Source of the DNA: Propionibacteriaceae bacterium
GTDB lineage: Bacteria; Actinomycetota; Actinomycetes; Propionibacteriales; Propionibacteriaceae
Length of the DNA: 64,000 nt
Assembly (NCBI GenBank): GCA_017306015.1
Contig: JAFKJK010000009.1
Location: forward strand, 186,001-250,000
Direction: 5' to 3'
Shown here: positions 48,138 through 56,298 of the stretch, piece by piece
How the letters are laid out: the number at the start of each line of letters is the position of its first letter
How positions within the stretch are numbered: the first letter of the stretch is position 1
Made by a program: the position numbers and the translations under genes
Notes under the pieces: model-generated
Database searches by the model: none
What the model was told of the DNA's origin: nothing
The model's input: the letters and a program-made list of their open reading frames with translations, nothing else

Positions 48138-48976
48138 CCGCCCCTGCCCGGACCCTCGACGTCCGCCGCTCGCGCAGCGGCGGGCTGCCCGGCTGGTTCG
48201 CCGCGAACTCGTCCGGCAACACCGCGACGGTGATCGAGCGCGGCTTCAAGGTGATCCGCAACCAGAACTGGATCATCATCGTCTCCGGCTTCTTCGAGCC
48301 GGTGTTCTACCTGCTCAGCATGGGATTGGGGCTGGGGGCACTGGTCGGGACGGTGGCCGGTCCGGGCGGTGCGCCGATCAGCTACGCCGCGTTCATCGCG
48401 CCGGCGCTGCTGGCTACGTCCGCCATGAACGGGGCGATCTACGACTCCACCTGGAACGTCTTCTTCAAGCTGCGGTTCGCCAAGCTGTACGAGGGCATGC
48501 TGGCCACCTCGCTCGGCCCGTTCGATGTGGCGGCCGGCGAGATCTTCATGGCACTGTTCCGCGGCTTCCTGTACGCGCTCGGGTTCATGGGGGTGATCAC
48601 GGCGATGGGGTTGGTGACCTCCTGGTGGGCGCTGGCGATGGTCCCGGTCGCGCTGCTGATCGCGCTCGGGTTCGCGTCCCTGGGCATGGCGATCACCAGC
48701 TACTTCTCCACCTTCCAGCAGATGGACTGGATCAACATCGCACTGCTGCCGATGTTCATGTTCTCCTCGACGCTGTTCCCGATCACGGTGTTTCCCCAGG
48801 CCGTGCAGTGGTTCATCATGGCGCTGCCGCTGTGGCACGGGGTCGAGTTGATGCGTCAGCTCTCGGTGGGGCATTTCGAGGCGTCCACCTGGGTTCACCT
48901 GGGCTACTTCCTGGTGATGTCCGTGCTCGGGGTGGCCTTCACGACCCGACGGCTGCGGTCGCTGTTCCTGCGCTGA
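48134..48976 (+). CDS. ABC-2 exporter permease 2
   Basis: The 280-residue membrane protein is a second DrrB/NodJ-like permease (FIAPALLATSAMNGAIYDSTWNVF-type segment, LATSLGPFDVAAGEI, FMFSSTLFPITVFP, ALPLWHGVELMRQL). It overlaps permease 1 by 4 bp (ATGA), so all three exporter genes are translated as one unit. Two different permeases with one ATPase suggests a heterodimeric channel of the NodJ/DrrB/DrrC style. Confidence 0.9.
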   Translation: MTAPARTLDVRRSRSGGLPGWFAANSSGNTATVIERGFKVIRNQNWIIIVSGFFEPVFYLLSMGLGLGALVGTVAGPGGAPISYAAFIAPALLATSAMNGAIYDSTWNVFFKLRFAKLYEGMLATSLGPFDVAAGEIFMALFRGFLYALGFMGVITAMGLVTSWWALAMVPVALLIALGFASLGMAITSYFSTFQQMDWINIALLPMFMFSSTLFPITVFPQAVQWFIMALPLWHGVELMRQLSVGHFEASTWVHLGYFLVMSVLGVAFTTRRLRSLFLR

Positions 48977-48998
48977 TGGCGCGGCCAGGGGGGAACTC

Positions 48999-49733
48999 AT
49001 GATCGGAATCGTCGCGGCGATGCGCGAGGAACTCGGCGCCATCAGGGACGCCGCCCGGGCCGAGGGGACGGTGGCTGCCGAGCGGACGGCCGGTGTTGAG
49101 CTGGAGCGGGCCACGCTCGCCGGACGCGAGGTCGTCCTCGCCCTGTCCGGGGTCGGCAAGGTGGCGGCCGCCGCCACCGCCGCCCTGCTCTGCGAGCGTG
49201 TGGACGCGCTGCTGATGGTCGGCACGGCGGGCGGTCTCGGGGACGAGGTGAAGCCCGGGGACGTCGTCGTCGCCACCGCGGCCCTGCAGCACGACTTCGA
49301 CGCCCGTCCGCTGTGGCCACAACGGGTGCTGCCGGGCATCGGGGTCGAGCGCGTCCCGACCGATCCGGCGCTGACGGCCGTCCTCGTCGAGGCTGCCGAG
49401 CGGGTGTGCGCTGAGCATCGCACCGACCTCGCCGCACTCGGTCTCGGCACGCCGGCCGTCCATCAGGGCCTGGTCGTGTCCGGGGACGTGTTCGTCGCCA
49501 CCTCCGAGCGGTCGACCCTGTTGCGCTCCGACCTGCCGGACGCGCTCGCCGTCGAGATGGAAGGGGCTGCGGTCGCGCAGGTCTGCCACGCGGCCGGCGT
49601 CCCGTTCGGGCTGGTCAGGACGATCTCGGATCGCGCGGACGCGTCCGCGGCGATCGACTTCCCGCGTTTCCTGCGCGCCGTCGCCGCCCCGTACGCCCAC
49701 GACCTGGTGCTGGCCGCGCTGGCGGCGCTCTGA
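48999..49733 (+). CDS. mtnN: 5'-methylthioadenosine/S-adenosylhomocysteine nucleosidase
   Basis: The 244-residue enzyme cleaves MTA and SAH to adenine and the thioribose or ribosyl-homocysteine. It has the N-terminal MIGIVAAMREELGAI with catalytic Glu11, the phosphorylase-fold motifs SGVGKVAAA and VGTAGGL, VEMEGAAVAQVC which holds the ribose, and ISDRAD with the catalytic Asp. It follows the exporter genes after 22 bp and is likely transcribed with them. It is the last plus-strand gene before repeat cluster H. Confidence 0.92.
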   Translation: MIGIVAAMREELGAIRDAARAEGTVAAERTAGVELERATLAGREVVLALSGVGKVAAAATAALLCERVDALLMVGTAGGLGDEVKPGDVVVATAALQHDFDARPLWPQRVLPGIGVERVPTDPALTAVLVEAAERVCAEHRTDLAALGLGTPAVHQGLVVSGDVFVATSERSTLLRSDLPDALAVEMEGAAVAQVCHAAGVPFGLVRTISDRADASAAIDFPRFLRAVAAPYAHDLVLAALAAL

Positions 49734-49748
49734 CCCCACGCCGCCGGT

Positions 49749-49974
49749 TGAACCGTTGGGGACAGGTACTTCGGTTCAGCCTCGGGTGAACCGAGGGTGG
49801 GTGAACCGAGGGGACAGGTACTTCGGTTCACCGTCCGCCCACCTGAACCGAAGTACCTGTCCCCGGCGGTTCACCTCGCCGGTCGGTCCACCTGAACCGA
49901 AGTACCTGTCCCCGGCGGTTCAGCCGGTTCACACCTGAACCGAAGTACCTGTCCCCGGCGGTTCAGCCGGTTCA
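49749..49974. repeat. Repeat cluster H: five copies plus fragments
   Basis: Top-strand copies at 49749-49778 and 49802-49830; bottom-strand copies at 49844-49873, 49893-49922 and 49936-49965. Fragments with only an arm lie at 49787-49801 and 49966-49974. The last fragment, CCGGTTCA, gives the TGA stop codon of the xylanase gene on the minus strand. The cluster fills the gap between convergent genes. Confidence 0.95.
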
Positions 49975-51213
49975 CAATGGCGGGAGCGTCCACTCGCTGC
50001 GCGTGCCCGGGGTCAGCGTGAACGGGGCCGACCCGGCGCCGACGGAGATCTCGTAGTCTCCGGCGAACCCGCGGACGCCGACCCGCCCGTCGTCGTCGGT
50101 GCGGACGGTCGTCGGCGACAGCCACCACTCGCCCTTGATCAGTGCGTGCAGCGCAGCGTAGGACGGCTTCGGCGTCCCGTCCGCCCGGACGAGGCCGATC
50201 GGCGCGCCGAGCCACGCGCCGCGGTCGGTGATGCCCCAGTAGGTGATCGCCTCCACGGCCGGGTGCCCGACCAGCGTCCGGTAGTGGCGGACGAGTTCGT
50301 CGGCCTGCCGCGCCTCCCCCTCCGGGGTGGACGGCCACGACTCGACCACGTAGTCGTTGAGGTCCACGATCTCCGGCGGCATCAGCTGCCCCGACACCAA
50401 CGACGTCTCGGTGAAGTGCAGCGGCAGGCCGTAGCGGGCGAACCGGTCGGCGACGGCCAGCACCGCTTCCTCGCCGCGGTAGCCCTGGTGCATGTGGGTC
50501 TGCAGGCCGATCGCGTCGATCCGGACGCCGGCCTCCAGCAGCCCCTCGATCAGGCACTCGTACGCGCTGGACAGGTCGAAGTCGTTGATCAGCAGGTGGA
50601 CCTCCGGGTTGGCGGCCCGGGCCTCGTCGAAGGCCAGCCGGATGGCGTGGAACCGTCCCTTTGCCCTTGCCAGCCGCGTGATGCCGTTGTCCTCGGCGGT
50701 GAACACCGGCATGATCACGGCCTCGTTGATCGCGTCCCAGACCTCGACCAGGCCGCGGAAGTCGCCGACCTCGCGGCGGATCCGCTCGCGCTGGAGCCGC
50801 TCGACCTCGTCCAGCGGCAGGTCGAGCAGCCACTGCGGCTGGACCGTGTGCCACATCAGCGGGTGTCCCTTCAGCCGGACGCCGCGCTCGGCGAACCACC
50901 GTGCGGTCGCGAGCAGCTCGGCCGTCCGCGGCAGTCCGGGGACGACCTCGAAGTCGCCCCAGTAGAACGGCAGCGTCGCGGTGTTGAACAACTCCAGCCA
51001 CAGCCCGGCCAGCTCGGCGTCGCCCTCGGCGGGCGTCGCGTTGGCCAGGGGGACGAAGTCGAACCCGATGTTCCCGAAGGCGAAGTCGTGCCGAGTCTGG
51101 CGGAGGGTCACCTCCGCGTCGGCGAGTGGCTCGCCGTCCGGGCCGAGGACGGTCAGGTCGGCCTCACCGAGTCGGTGCGGGCTGGACAGGTCGTGGACCA
51201 CTACGCGCTGCAT
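49972..51213 (-). CDS. GH10 endo-beta-1,4-xylanase without signal peptide
   Basis: The 413-residue protein has the GH10 TIM barrel with acid/base Glu164 in VWDAINEAV and nucleophile Glu269 in LHFTETS. It also has the substrate-binding KGHPLMWHTVQPQWL and NDFDLSSAYE. A beta-rich domain caps the C-terminus (DDDGRVGVRGFAGDYEISVG). There is no signal peptide, so it should act inside the cell on imported xylo-oligosaccharides or related glycosides. ATG at 51213 is chosen over the TTG just before it because TAGGCT then falls exactly at -12 to -7. The TGA stop lies in a repeat fragment. Confidence 0.9.
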   Translation of the reverse strand: MQRVVVHDLSSPHRLGEADLTVLGPDGEPLADAEVTLRQTRHDFAFGNIGFDFVPLANATPAEGDAELAGLWLELFNTATLPFYWGDFEVVPGLPRTAELLATARWFAERGVRLKGHPLMWHTVQPQWLLDLPLDEVERLQRERIRREVGDFRGLVEVWDAINEAVIMPVFTAEDNGITRLARAKGRFHAIRLAFDEARAANPEVHLLINDFDLSSAYECLIEGLLEAGVRIDAIGLQTHMHQGYRGEEAVLAVADRFARYGLPLHFTETSLVSGQLMPPEIVDLNDYVVESWPSTPEGEARQADELVRHYRTLVGHPAVEAITYWGITDRGAWLGAPIGLVRADGTPKPSYAALHALIKGEWWLSPTTVRTDDDGRVGVRGFAGDYEISVGAGSAPFTLTPGTRSEWTLPPL

Positions 51214-51451
51214 CAACCCAGCCTAGGCCCGGGTGTTCCGGACGGCCCGGGTGGGCCCTGCCCCGCGCGGCTCCGGCCGCCCGACCCCGGACCACTCCTT
51301 CGGCCCGCCCGGCCCCGGCCAGCCCGGTCCGCTCGGCTCTGGCCCGATCGGCACAGGCCGGCGCCAGCAGGACGCCCGCAGCGGACGTCGACCACACCTG
51401 CCAAGGAACGACCTCGGCCGGCCCATCGAGGCAGCGCAGTACCATACCGCC

Positions 51452-52132
51452 ATGGTCGTCGCATCGCCCGAGCAGGCACGTCCCGGTGATGCCGTCCCCT
51501 CCATGGTCGACATCGTGCAGGACTACCTGCGCGAGCGGATCGCGTCCGGTGTGCTGGCGCCCGGCGACCGCCTGAAGGAACGCGACCTGGTCGCCGAGAC
51601 CGGGATCTCCCGGGTGCCGATCCGGGAGGCGCTGCGGATCCTCTCCTCCGAGGGCTTCGTGACGCTGAACCCGCGCCGGGGCGCGGTGGTGGCCCATCTG
51701 GAGCCGGCGGACCTGGACGAGATCTACGAGGTGCGCGAGGCACTGGAGGTCCAGGAAGCCGTCCTGGCCGCACGCAAGGCCGTGCCCGCCGAGATCACCG
51801 AGATGATGTCCCACGTCGAGGCGACCGAACGGGCGCTGGCAGCCGGCGACCGCCGAGCCGCCGACGAGGCCAATGTGGCGTTCCACGCCCTGCTGGTGCA
51901 GATGAGCCACAACGAGGTCCTGGCCAGAACCCTCGAGCCGCTGCACAACCGGCTCAACTGGCTGCTGCGCCAGAACACCGATCCGCGGGAGCTCTGCGTC
52001 GAGCACCGCGGCCTGGCCGAGGCGATCGCAGCCGGTGACGTGGACGAGGCCCGCCGGCTCGCCGCCATCCATGTGGCGACGTCGAAGAAGGTCGCGTTGC
52101 AGCAGCTCTTCGGCAGCCGCGCCCAGTCCTGA
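51452..52132 (+). CDS. GntR/FadR-type transcriptional regulator
   Basis: The 226-residue protein has a winged helix (about 18-85: VQDYLRERIASGVLAPGDRL, ISRVPIREALRILSSEGFV) and an FCD ligand-binding domain (about 92-215: YEVREALEVQEAVLAA, VAFHALLVQMSHN, EHRGLAEAIAAGD), whose His and Asp residues normally hold a metal and an organic acid. It stands next to the carbamate kinase and nucleobase cluster and is the probable regulator of it. ATG at 51452 has TACCAT exactly at -12 to -7. The same GGTATGGTA-like sequence is shared with the operator at 53147-53163, suggesting autoregulation. The effector is unknown. Confidence 0.9.
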   Translation: MVVASPEQARPGDAVPSMVDIVQDYLRERIASGVLAPGDRLKERDLVAETGISRVPIREALRILSSEGFVTLNPRRGAVVAHLEPADLDEIYEVREALEVQEAVLAARKAVPAEITEMMSHVEATERALAAGDRRAADEANVAFHALLVQMSHNEVLARTLEPLHNRLNWLLRQNTDPRELCVEHRGLAEAIAAGDVDEARRLAAIHVATSKKVALQQLFGSRAQS

Positions 52133-52163
52133 CGCCCCAATCCTGACGCCCAGTCCTGACGCC
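52123..52163 (+). repeat. Short tandem repeat across the stop codon of the GntR gene
   Basis: CCAGTCCTGACGCC occurs as three nearly identical 13-14 bp units (second unit CCAATCCTGACGCC). The first unit contains the last codons and the TGA stop of the regulator gene, so each added unit repeats the stop. It probably arose by replication slippage. Confidence 0.85.
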
Positions 52164-52214
52164 CCCGTCCGGTCGCGTCCGGACGGCGGCGCAGCCACCG
52201 CCCGGCTGCTCAGA

Positions 52215-53147
52215 TCAGGGCGTGACGACGGTTCCGGTGGTCCCGTCCAGTGCCTCGGTGATCCGTTCCAGTGAGGTGATCACGGCCCGGGCGCCGGTGC
52301 TCTCGACGAAACGGCAGGCCGATTCCACCTTCGGGCCCATCGAGCCGGGCGGGAACTGGCCGTCGGCCTGGTGGCGGCGCATGTCGGCCACCCGCACCTC
52401 GCGCAGCGGACGGGCGGCGTCGGTGCCCCAGTCGAGCCACACACTGTCGACGTTCGTGGCGATCACCAGCGCGTCGGCGTGGATCTGGCCGGCGAGCAGG
52501 ATCGAGGACAGGTCCTTGTCCACGACCGCCTCGACGCCGTGCAGGCTGCCGTCCGCGCGCCGGACCACCGGGACGCCCCCGCCGCCGCCGGCCACGACCA
52601 GGAACCCGGCGTCCAGCAGTGCCTTCACCGCCGGCGCCTCGATGATCTCGATCGGCTGCGGGCTGGCCACCACCCGACGCAGCCCCCGGTCGTCCACCCG
52701 GACGTAGCGCTGGCCGAACTGTCCCAGCCGTTCGGCGGTCTCGTCGTCGACGAAGCGTCCGATCGGCTTGGTGGGGTTGCCGAACGCCGGATCGTCGGCG
52801 GACACCAGCGTCCGCGACACCAGGACGGCCGTCTGGACGGCCGAGCCCTCGGCTGCCAGCGCGGCGTCCAGGGCATTCAGCAGCACGAGACCGATCGAGC
52901 CCTGGGAGTTGGCCACGCACCAGTCCAGCGGGACGGGGGTGAGCGCGAACGAGGCGAGGTCGTTCTTGGCGAGGATGTTGCCGACCTGGGGGCCGTTGCC
53001 GTGGCTGAGCAATACCTGGTGGCCGGCGTGGACCAGGCGGGCGATCTGGGCCGCGGCGGCCTGTGCGGCGGCCATCTGGTGGTCGGGCCGAACCGATTCG
53101 TTGGGGCCGACGAGGGCGTTCCCCCCGAGGGCGAGCAGGATTCGCAT
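52215..53147 (-). CDS. arcC: Carbamate kinase
   Basis: The 310-residue enzyme transfers phosphate between carbamoyl phosphate and ADP, giving ATP, CO2 and ammonia in the catabolic direction. It has LLALGGNAL, SHGNGPQVGN, NPTKPIG, VAGGGGGVPVV, AVVDKDLSS and ATNVD, all conserved and of normal length. In E. coli a carbamate kinase (AllK, YbcF) completes the AllFGH pathway. Here it is divergent from the allH-allF-allG operon. ATG at 53147 lies only 6 bp after a TACCAT element, so it is probably leaderless, and the operator half-site covers the start. Confidence 0.94.
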   Translation of the reverse strand: MRILLALGGNALVGPNESVRPDHQMAAAQAAAAQIARLVHAGHQVLLSHGNGPQVGNILAKNDLASFALTPVPLDWCVANSQGSIGLVLLNALDAALAAEGSAVQTAVLVSRTLVSADDPAFGNPTKPIGRFVDDETAERLGQFGQRYVRVDDRGLRRVVASPQPIEIIEAPAVKALLDAGFLVVAGGGGGVPVVRRADGSLHGVEAVVDKDLSSILLAGQIHADALVIATNVDSVWLDWGTDAARPLREVRVADMRRHQADGQFPPGSMGPKVESACRFVESTGARAVITSLERITEALDGTTGTVVTP

Positions 53148-53163
53148 GGTATATGGTATACCA
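53147..53163. promoter_or_regulatory. Divergent promoter/operator of the carbamate kinase and all-like operon
   Basis: The perfect palindrome TGGTATACCA (53154-53163) is preceded by an extra half-site TGGTAT (53147-53152). Together they overlap the -10 and start of the carbamate kinase gene and lie 60 bp upstream of the ankyrin gene. A similar ACCATACC sequence overlaps the -10 of the GntR gene at 51440-51448. GntR/FadR-type factors bind short palindromes of this form, so this is the likely operator for the whole cluster. Confidence 0.65.
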
Positions 53164-53221
53164 GATGTTACGTAGGCCCGGAGTCCGAGCCGTCGAGATC
53201 GCGAACAACGAGGTTGTGTCC

Positions 53222-53830
53222 ATGAGAACGCCCAGGCAGACCGCCGCAGACTGGCCCACGCTGGCCGCCACCGCAGCACCCGAGGCGATCCGCGCCGCGC
53301 TTGCCGGTGGTGCCGAGATCGACGCCACCGACACCCAGGGACGCACGGCGATCCTGATCGCCGCCAAGGCGGGCCGGCTCGACGTCGTGCGGCTGCTGAT
53401 CGATGCCGGTTCCGACCTCGACGCGCAGGACCAGATCAGCCTGAACCCGTTCCTGTGGGGCTGCATCTCCGGCAGCCTCGAGCTCGTCCAGCTGATGGTT
53501 GCGGCCGGCGCCGACCTCGACCGGCGCACCCGCTTCGACGGCGTCGGGATCCACCCGCCGGCCGAGAAGGGCCACCTCGACGTGGTCCGCTACCTGGCCG
53601 AAGAGACCGACATCAACGTGAACCACACCAACCTCTGCGGCTGGACGCCCCTGCTGGAGGCGATCATCCTGCGCGACGGCGGCCCCGCCCAGCAGGAGAT
53701 CGTCCGGCTGCTGCTGGCTGCCGGAGCGGACCCCACCATGGTCGACCAGTGGGGCGTCCCGCCGCTGGCGCATGCCGAGGAGAAGGGGTTCACCGAACTC
53801 GCCGCGATCCTGCGCACCGCGCTCGCCTGA
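53222..53830 (+). CDS. Ankyrin-repeat protein in the catabolic cluster
   Basis: The 202-residue protein is built almost entirely of about five ankyrin repeats: GAEIDATDTQGRTAILIAAK, GRLDVVRLLIDAGSDLDAQD, GSLELVQLMVAAGADLDRRT, GHLDVVRYLAEETDINVNHT and EIVRLLLAAGADPTMVDQWG. There is no signal peptide or membrane segment. The N-terminal 20 residues resemble a repeat half. It is the first gene of the operon, 27 bp before allH, so it must be co-expressed with the carbamoyl-transfer genes. It has no catalytic motif; scaffolding of the AllFGH subunits or control of an enzyme is an inference. ATG at 53222 is chosen because longer frames run through the divergent operator. Confidence 0.85.
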   Translation: MRTPRQTAADWPTLAATAAPEAIRAALAGGAEIDATDTQGRTAILIAAKAGRLDVVRLLIDAGSDLDAQDQISLNPFLWGCISGSLELVQLMVAAGADLDRRTRFDGVGIHPPAEKGHLDVVRYLAEETDINVNHTNLCGWTPLLEAIILRDGGPAQQEIVRLLLAAGADPTMVDQWGVPPLAHAEEKGFTELAAILRTALA

Positions 53831-53857
53831 CGGATCCGGCCGGACGAGGAGACCACG

Positions 53858-54727
53858 ATGACGACGGTGTCAGCGCTGGCGGTGGACGCCGCCCTGCTGC
53901 CCGACCTCGGCGGCGATGCCGGGGGCTTCGTCGGCTCCGTCCATTCGGTCTTCACCTCGGTCGTGAACGTCTCCGCTGCCGACGACCAGCTGTGGAGCCT
54001 GGCCGCGCGCCGGGTTCCGGCCGGCCCACGGACCGTCCGACTCGCCGTCGACGCCATGGACGACCTCGGCCTCGACCCCGGGACGCCCGTGCGGGCCCGC
54101 GGCTCCCTGCTGTTCGCCGGGGACGTCGTCGTCGATCTCGCCGAGGCGGCGCCCTGGCAGCCGGCGGCGATCCCGGGGCCGGTACGCCCGGACCGGCTCG
54201 CCGCCGTCGACGCCGCGCTGGCCGAGTTCGGCCTGGCCGGTGGCGCCCGGCCGGGAGCCGACCCGTTCTCGCGTGCGGTCGCCGCCCGGATCGCCGACAG
54301 CCTCGACCTGATCGCGGACGCCGTGGCCAGGGATGACGCCGTCGCCCTGCGGGCGGCGGCGTCTGCCCTGATCGGGCTGGGCACCGGGCTCACCCCCGCC
54401 GGTGACGACGTCCTCACCGGCCTGGCCTTCACCGCCGCCCAGCTGGGCGGCCCGCTGGCGGCGATCACCGCTGCCGTGGCCGCGGTCGCCGTCCCCGGCA
54501 CCACCCACGCGGTCTCGCTGACCGCCCTGCACCAGGCCTGTGCCGGACGCGCCGTCCAACCGCTGGTCGACGTCCTCGCCGCGGTCTGCGGCCAGGGCGA
54601 CGCCGGGCGGCTACCGGAGACCGTCGCCGCCCTGGTGGCGATCGGCCACACCTCCGGCACCGATCTGGCGTACGGCCTGCTGGCGGCCGCGCACTTGTCC
54701 CAGTCTCTCCAGACCCCAACGAAGTAG
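53858..54727 (+). CDS. allH: AllH-like protein (DUF2877)
   Basis: The 289-residue protein has the DUF2877 signature LIGLGTGLTPAGDDVLTGL (171-189) and the C-terminal GHTSGTDLAYGLL. In E. coli AllH (YlbF) is one of three subunits of the oxamate carbamoyltransferase that forms oxamate and carbamoyl phosphate from oxalurate. The subunit here is slightly longer. It sits directly before allF, with 11 bp between them, so the order allH-allF-allG is kept as one unit. A purine-rich GACGAGGAG precedes the ATG. No allantoin genes are close by, so the carbamoyl donor here may differ. Confidence 0.88.
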   Translation: MTTVSALAVDAALLPDLGGDAGGFVGSVHSVFTSVVNVSAADDQLWSLAARRVPAGPRTVRLAVDAMDDLGLDPGTPVRARGSLLFAGDVVVDLAEAAPWQPAAIPGPVRPDRLAAVDAALAEFGLAGGARPGADPFSRAVAARIADSLDLIADAVARDDAVALRAAASALIGLGTGLTPAGDDVLTGLAFTAAQLGGPLAAITAAVAAVAVPGTTHAVSLTALHQACAGRAVQPLVDVLAAVCGQGDAGRLPETVAALVAIGHTSGTDLAYGLLAAAHLSQSLQTPTK

Positions 54728-54738
54728 CGAGGAAAGTG

Positions 54739-56298
54739 ATGCCCACAAGGACACTCATCAAGAACAACACGTACGTCGACTCGGTATCGCTGATGTCGAT
54801 CTCGACCAAGGCGGCGGCCCTGGACGGCGTCGTGAACGCGGTGGCGGCGATGGCCACGCCCATGAACAAGGAGATCCTGACCAACCAGGGCCTGATCACC
54901 GCCGAGATCGAGGCGTCCACCCCCGGCGACCTGGTGCTGATCGTGGTCACCGACGGCGACGAGGCGGGTGCCGACGCGGCCCTGGAGGGCCTGATCGGGC
55001 TGCTCGACCGCAAGCCGACCGGGTCCGACACCGAGGTCACCTATCGCACGGTTCGGGCAGCAGCAGCCGGACGCCCGGACGCCAACGTCGCGGTGATCAG
55101 CGTCAACGGCGCCTTCGCCGCCGGCGAGGCCCACCACGCCCTGGACGCCGGGCTGAACGTGATGCTGTTCTCCGACAACGTTCCGCTGGCCGACGAGATC
55201 GCGCTGAAGCAGAAAGCCCACGAGGCCGGACTGCTGATGATGGGGCCGGACTGCGGCACCGCGATCATCAACGGTGTCTCGCTGTGCTTCGCCAACAAGG
55301 TGCGGCGCGGCCGGATCGGGATCGTCGCGGCGTCGGGAACCGGCGCGCAGGAGATGAGCGTCCGGATCCACGACTTCACCGGCGGGGTCAGCCAGTTGCT
55401 CGGCACCGGCGGACGCGACCTGTCGGCCGAGGTCGGGGCGATCATGATGCTGGACGGCATCGACGCCCTCGACTCCGACCCGGGCACCGACGTCATCGTG
55501 GTGGTCTCCAAGCCGCCGGCCAGCGAGGTCGCCGAGAAGGTGCTCGACCGGCTGGCCGCCTCGGCCAAGCCGTCGGTGGTGTGCTTCCTGGGCGCCGGGC
55601 CCGAGGTGGCCGAGGCCGCCAAGACCCGTGGCATCGCGTTCTTCGATCGCACCAAGCCGGCCGCGCTGGCCGCGGTGGTGGCCAGCGGCGTGGACGAGTC
55701 GACCCTCGACCTGCACGCGCTCAACTGGCCGCTGATCGAGGAGGTCCGCGCCAAACTGACGCCCGAACAGAAGTACATCCGGGCGCTGTTCTGCGGCGGC
55801 ACCCTGTGCGACGAGTCGATGTTCCTGGCGCTGGAGAAGTACGACGACGTGTACTCCAACATCTCCAAGGATCCGGCCAAGCGGCTGCGCGGAACCGATC
55901 CGTCCCGGGGCCACACCTTCCTCGACTTCGGCGAGGACGAGTTCACCAACGGCAAACCGCACCCGATGATCGACCCCTCCAACCGGATCGAGCGCTTCCG
56001 GACCGAGGCGGCCGACCCCGAGGTCGGCGTCATCGTGATGGACATCGTGCTGGGCTACGGGTCCAACCCGGACCCGGTCGGCGTGATGCTGCCGGCGATC
56101 ACCGAGGCCAAGGCGAATGCCGCGGCCGCCGGCCGGCACCTGGAGATCCTGGCCTACGTGCTGGGCACCGAGTCCGACTTCCAGGGCTTCGACGAGCAGG
56201 TCGCCAAGCTCACCGGGGCCGGCGTGACCTGGGCCTCGTCGTCCACCAACACCGGGCTGCTGGCCCGCGAGTTCGTCTACAAGGGAGAGAACGCATGA
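54739..56298 (+). CDS. allF: AllF/FdrA-like acyl-CoA-synthetase-fold protein
   Basis: The 519-residue protein matches FdrA, whose fold is that of succinyl-CoA synthetase. Motifs are LMMGPDCGTAIINGVSLCFAN, IGIVAASGTGAQEMSVRIHD, LLGTGGRDLS, ALFCGGTLCDESM, SRGHTFLDFGEDEF and GKPHPMIDPSNR. In E. coli it is the AllF subunit of the oxamate carbamoyltransferase and is believed to carry the phosphate-transfer chemistry. Length is a little shorter than in E. coli (about 555). GAGGAA lies six bases before ATG 54739; the GTG three bases earlier is also possible. It overlaps allG by 4 bp (ATGA), which argues for a stoichiometric complex. Confidence 0.9.
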   Translation: MPTRTLIKNNTYVDSVSLMSISTKAAALDGVVNAVAAMATPMNKEILTNQGLITAEIEASTPGDLVLIVVTDGDEAGADAALEGLIGLLDRKPTGSDTEVTYRTVRAAAAGRPDANVAVISVNGAFAAGEAHHALDAGLNVMLFSDNVPLADEIALKQKAHEAGLLMMGPDCGTAIINGVSLCFANKVRRGRIGIVAASGTGAQEMSVRIHDFTGGVSQLLGTGGRDLSAEVGAIMMLDGIDALDSDPGTDVIVVVSKPPASEVAEKVLDRLAASAKPSVVCFLGAGPEVAEAAKTRGIAFFDRTKPAALAAVVASGVDESTLDLHALNWPLIEEVRAKLTPEQKYIRALFCGGTLCDESMFLALEKYDDVYSNISKDPAKRLRGTDPSRGHTFLDFGEDEFTNGKPHPMIDPSNRIERFRTEAADPEVGVIVMDIVLGYGSNPDPVGVMLPAITEAKANAAAAGRHLEILAYVLGTESDFQGFDEQVAKLTGAGVTWASSSTNTGLLAREFVYKGENA

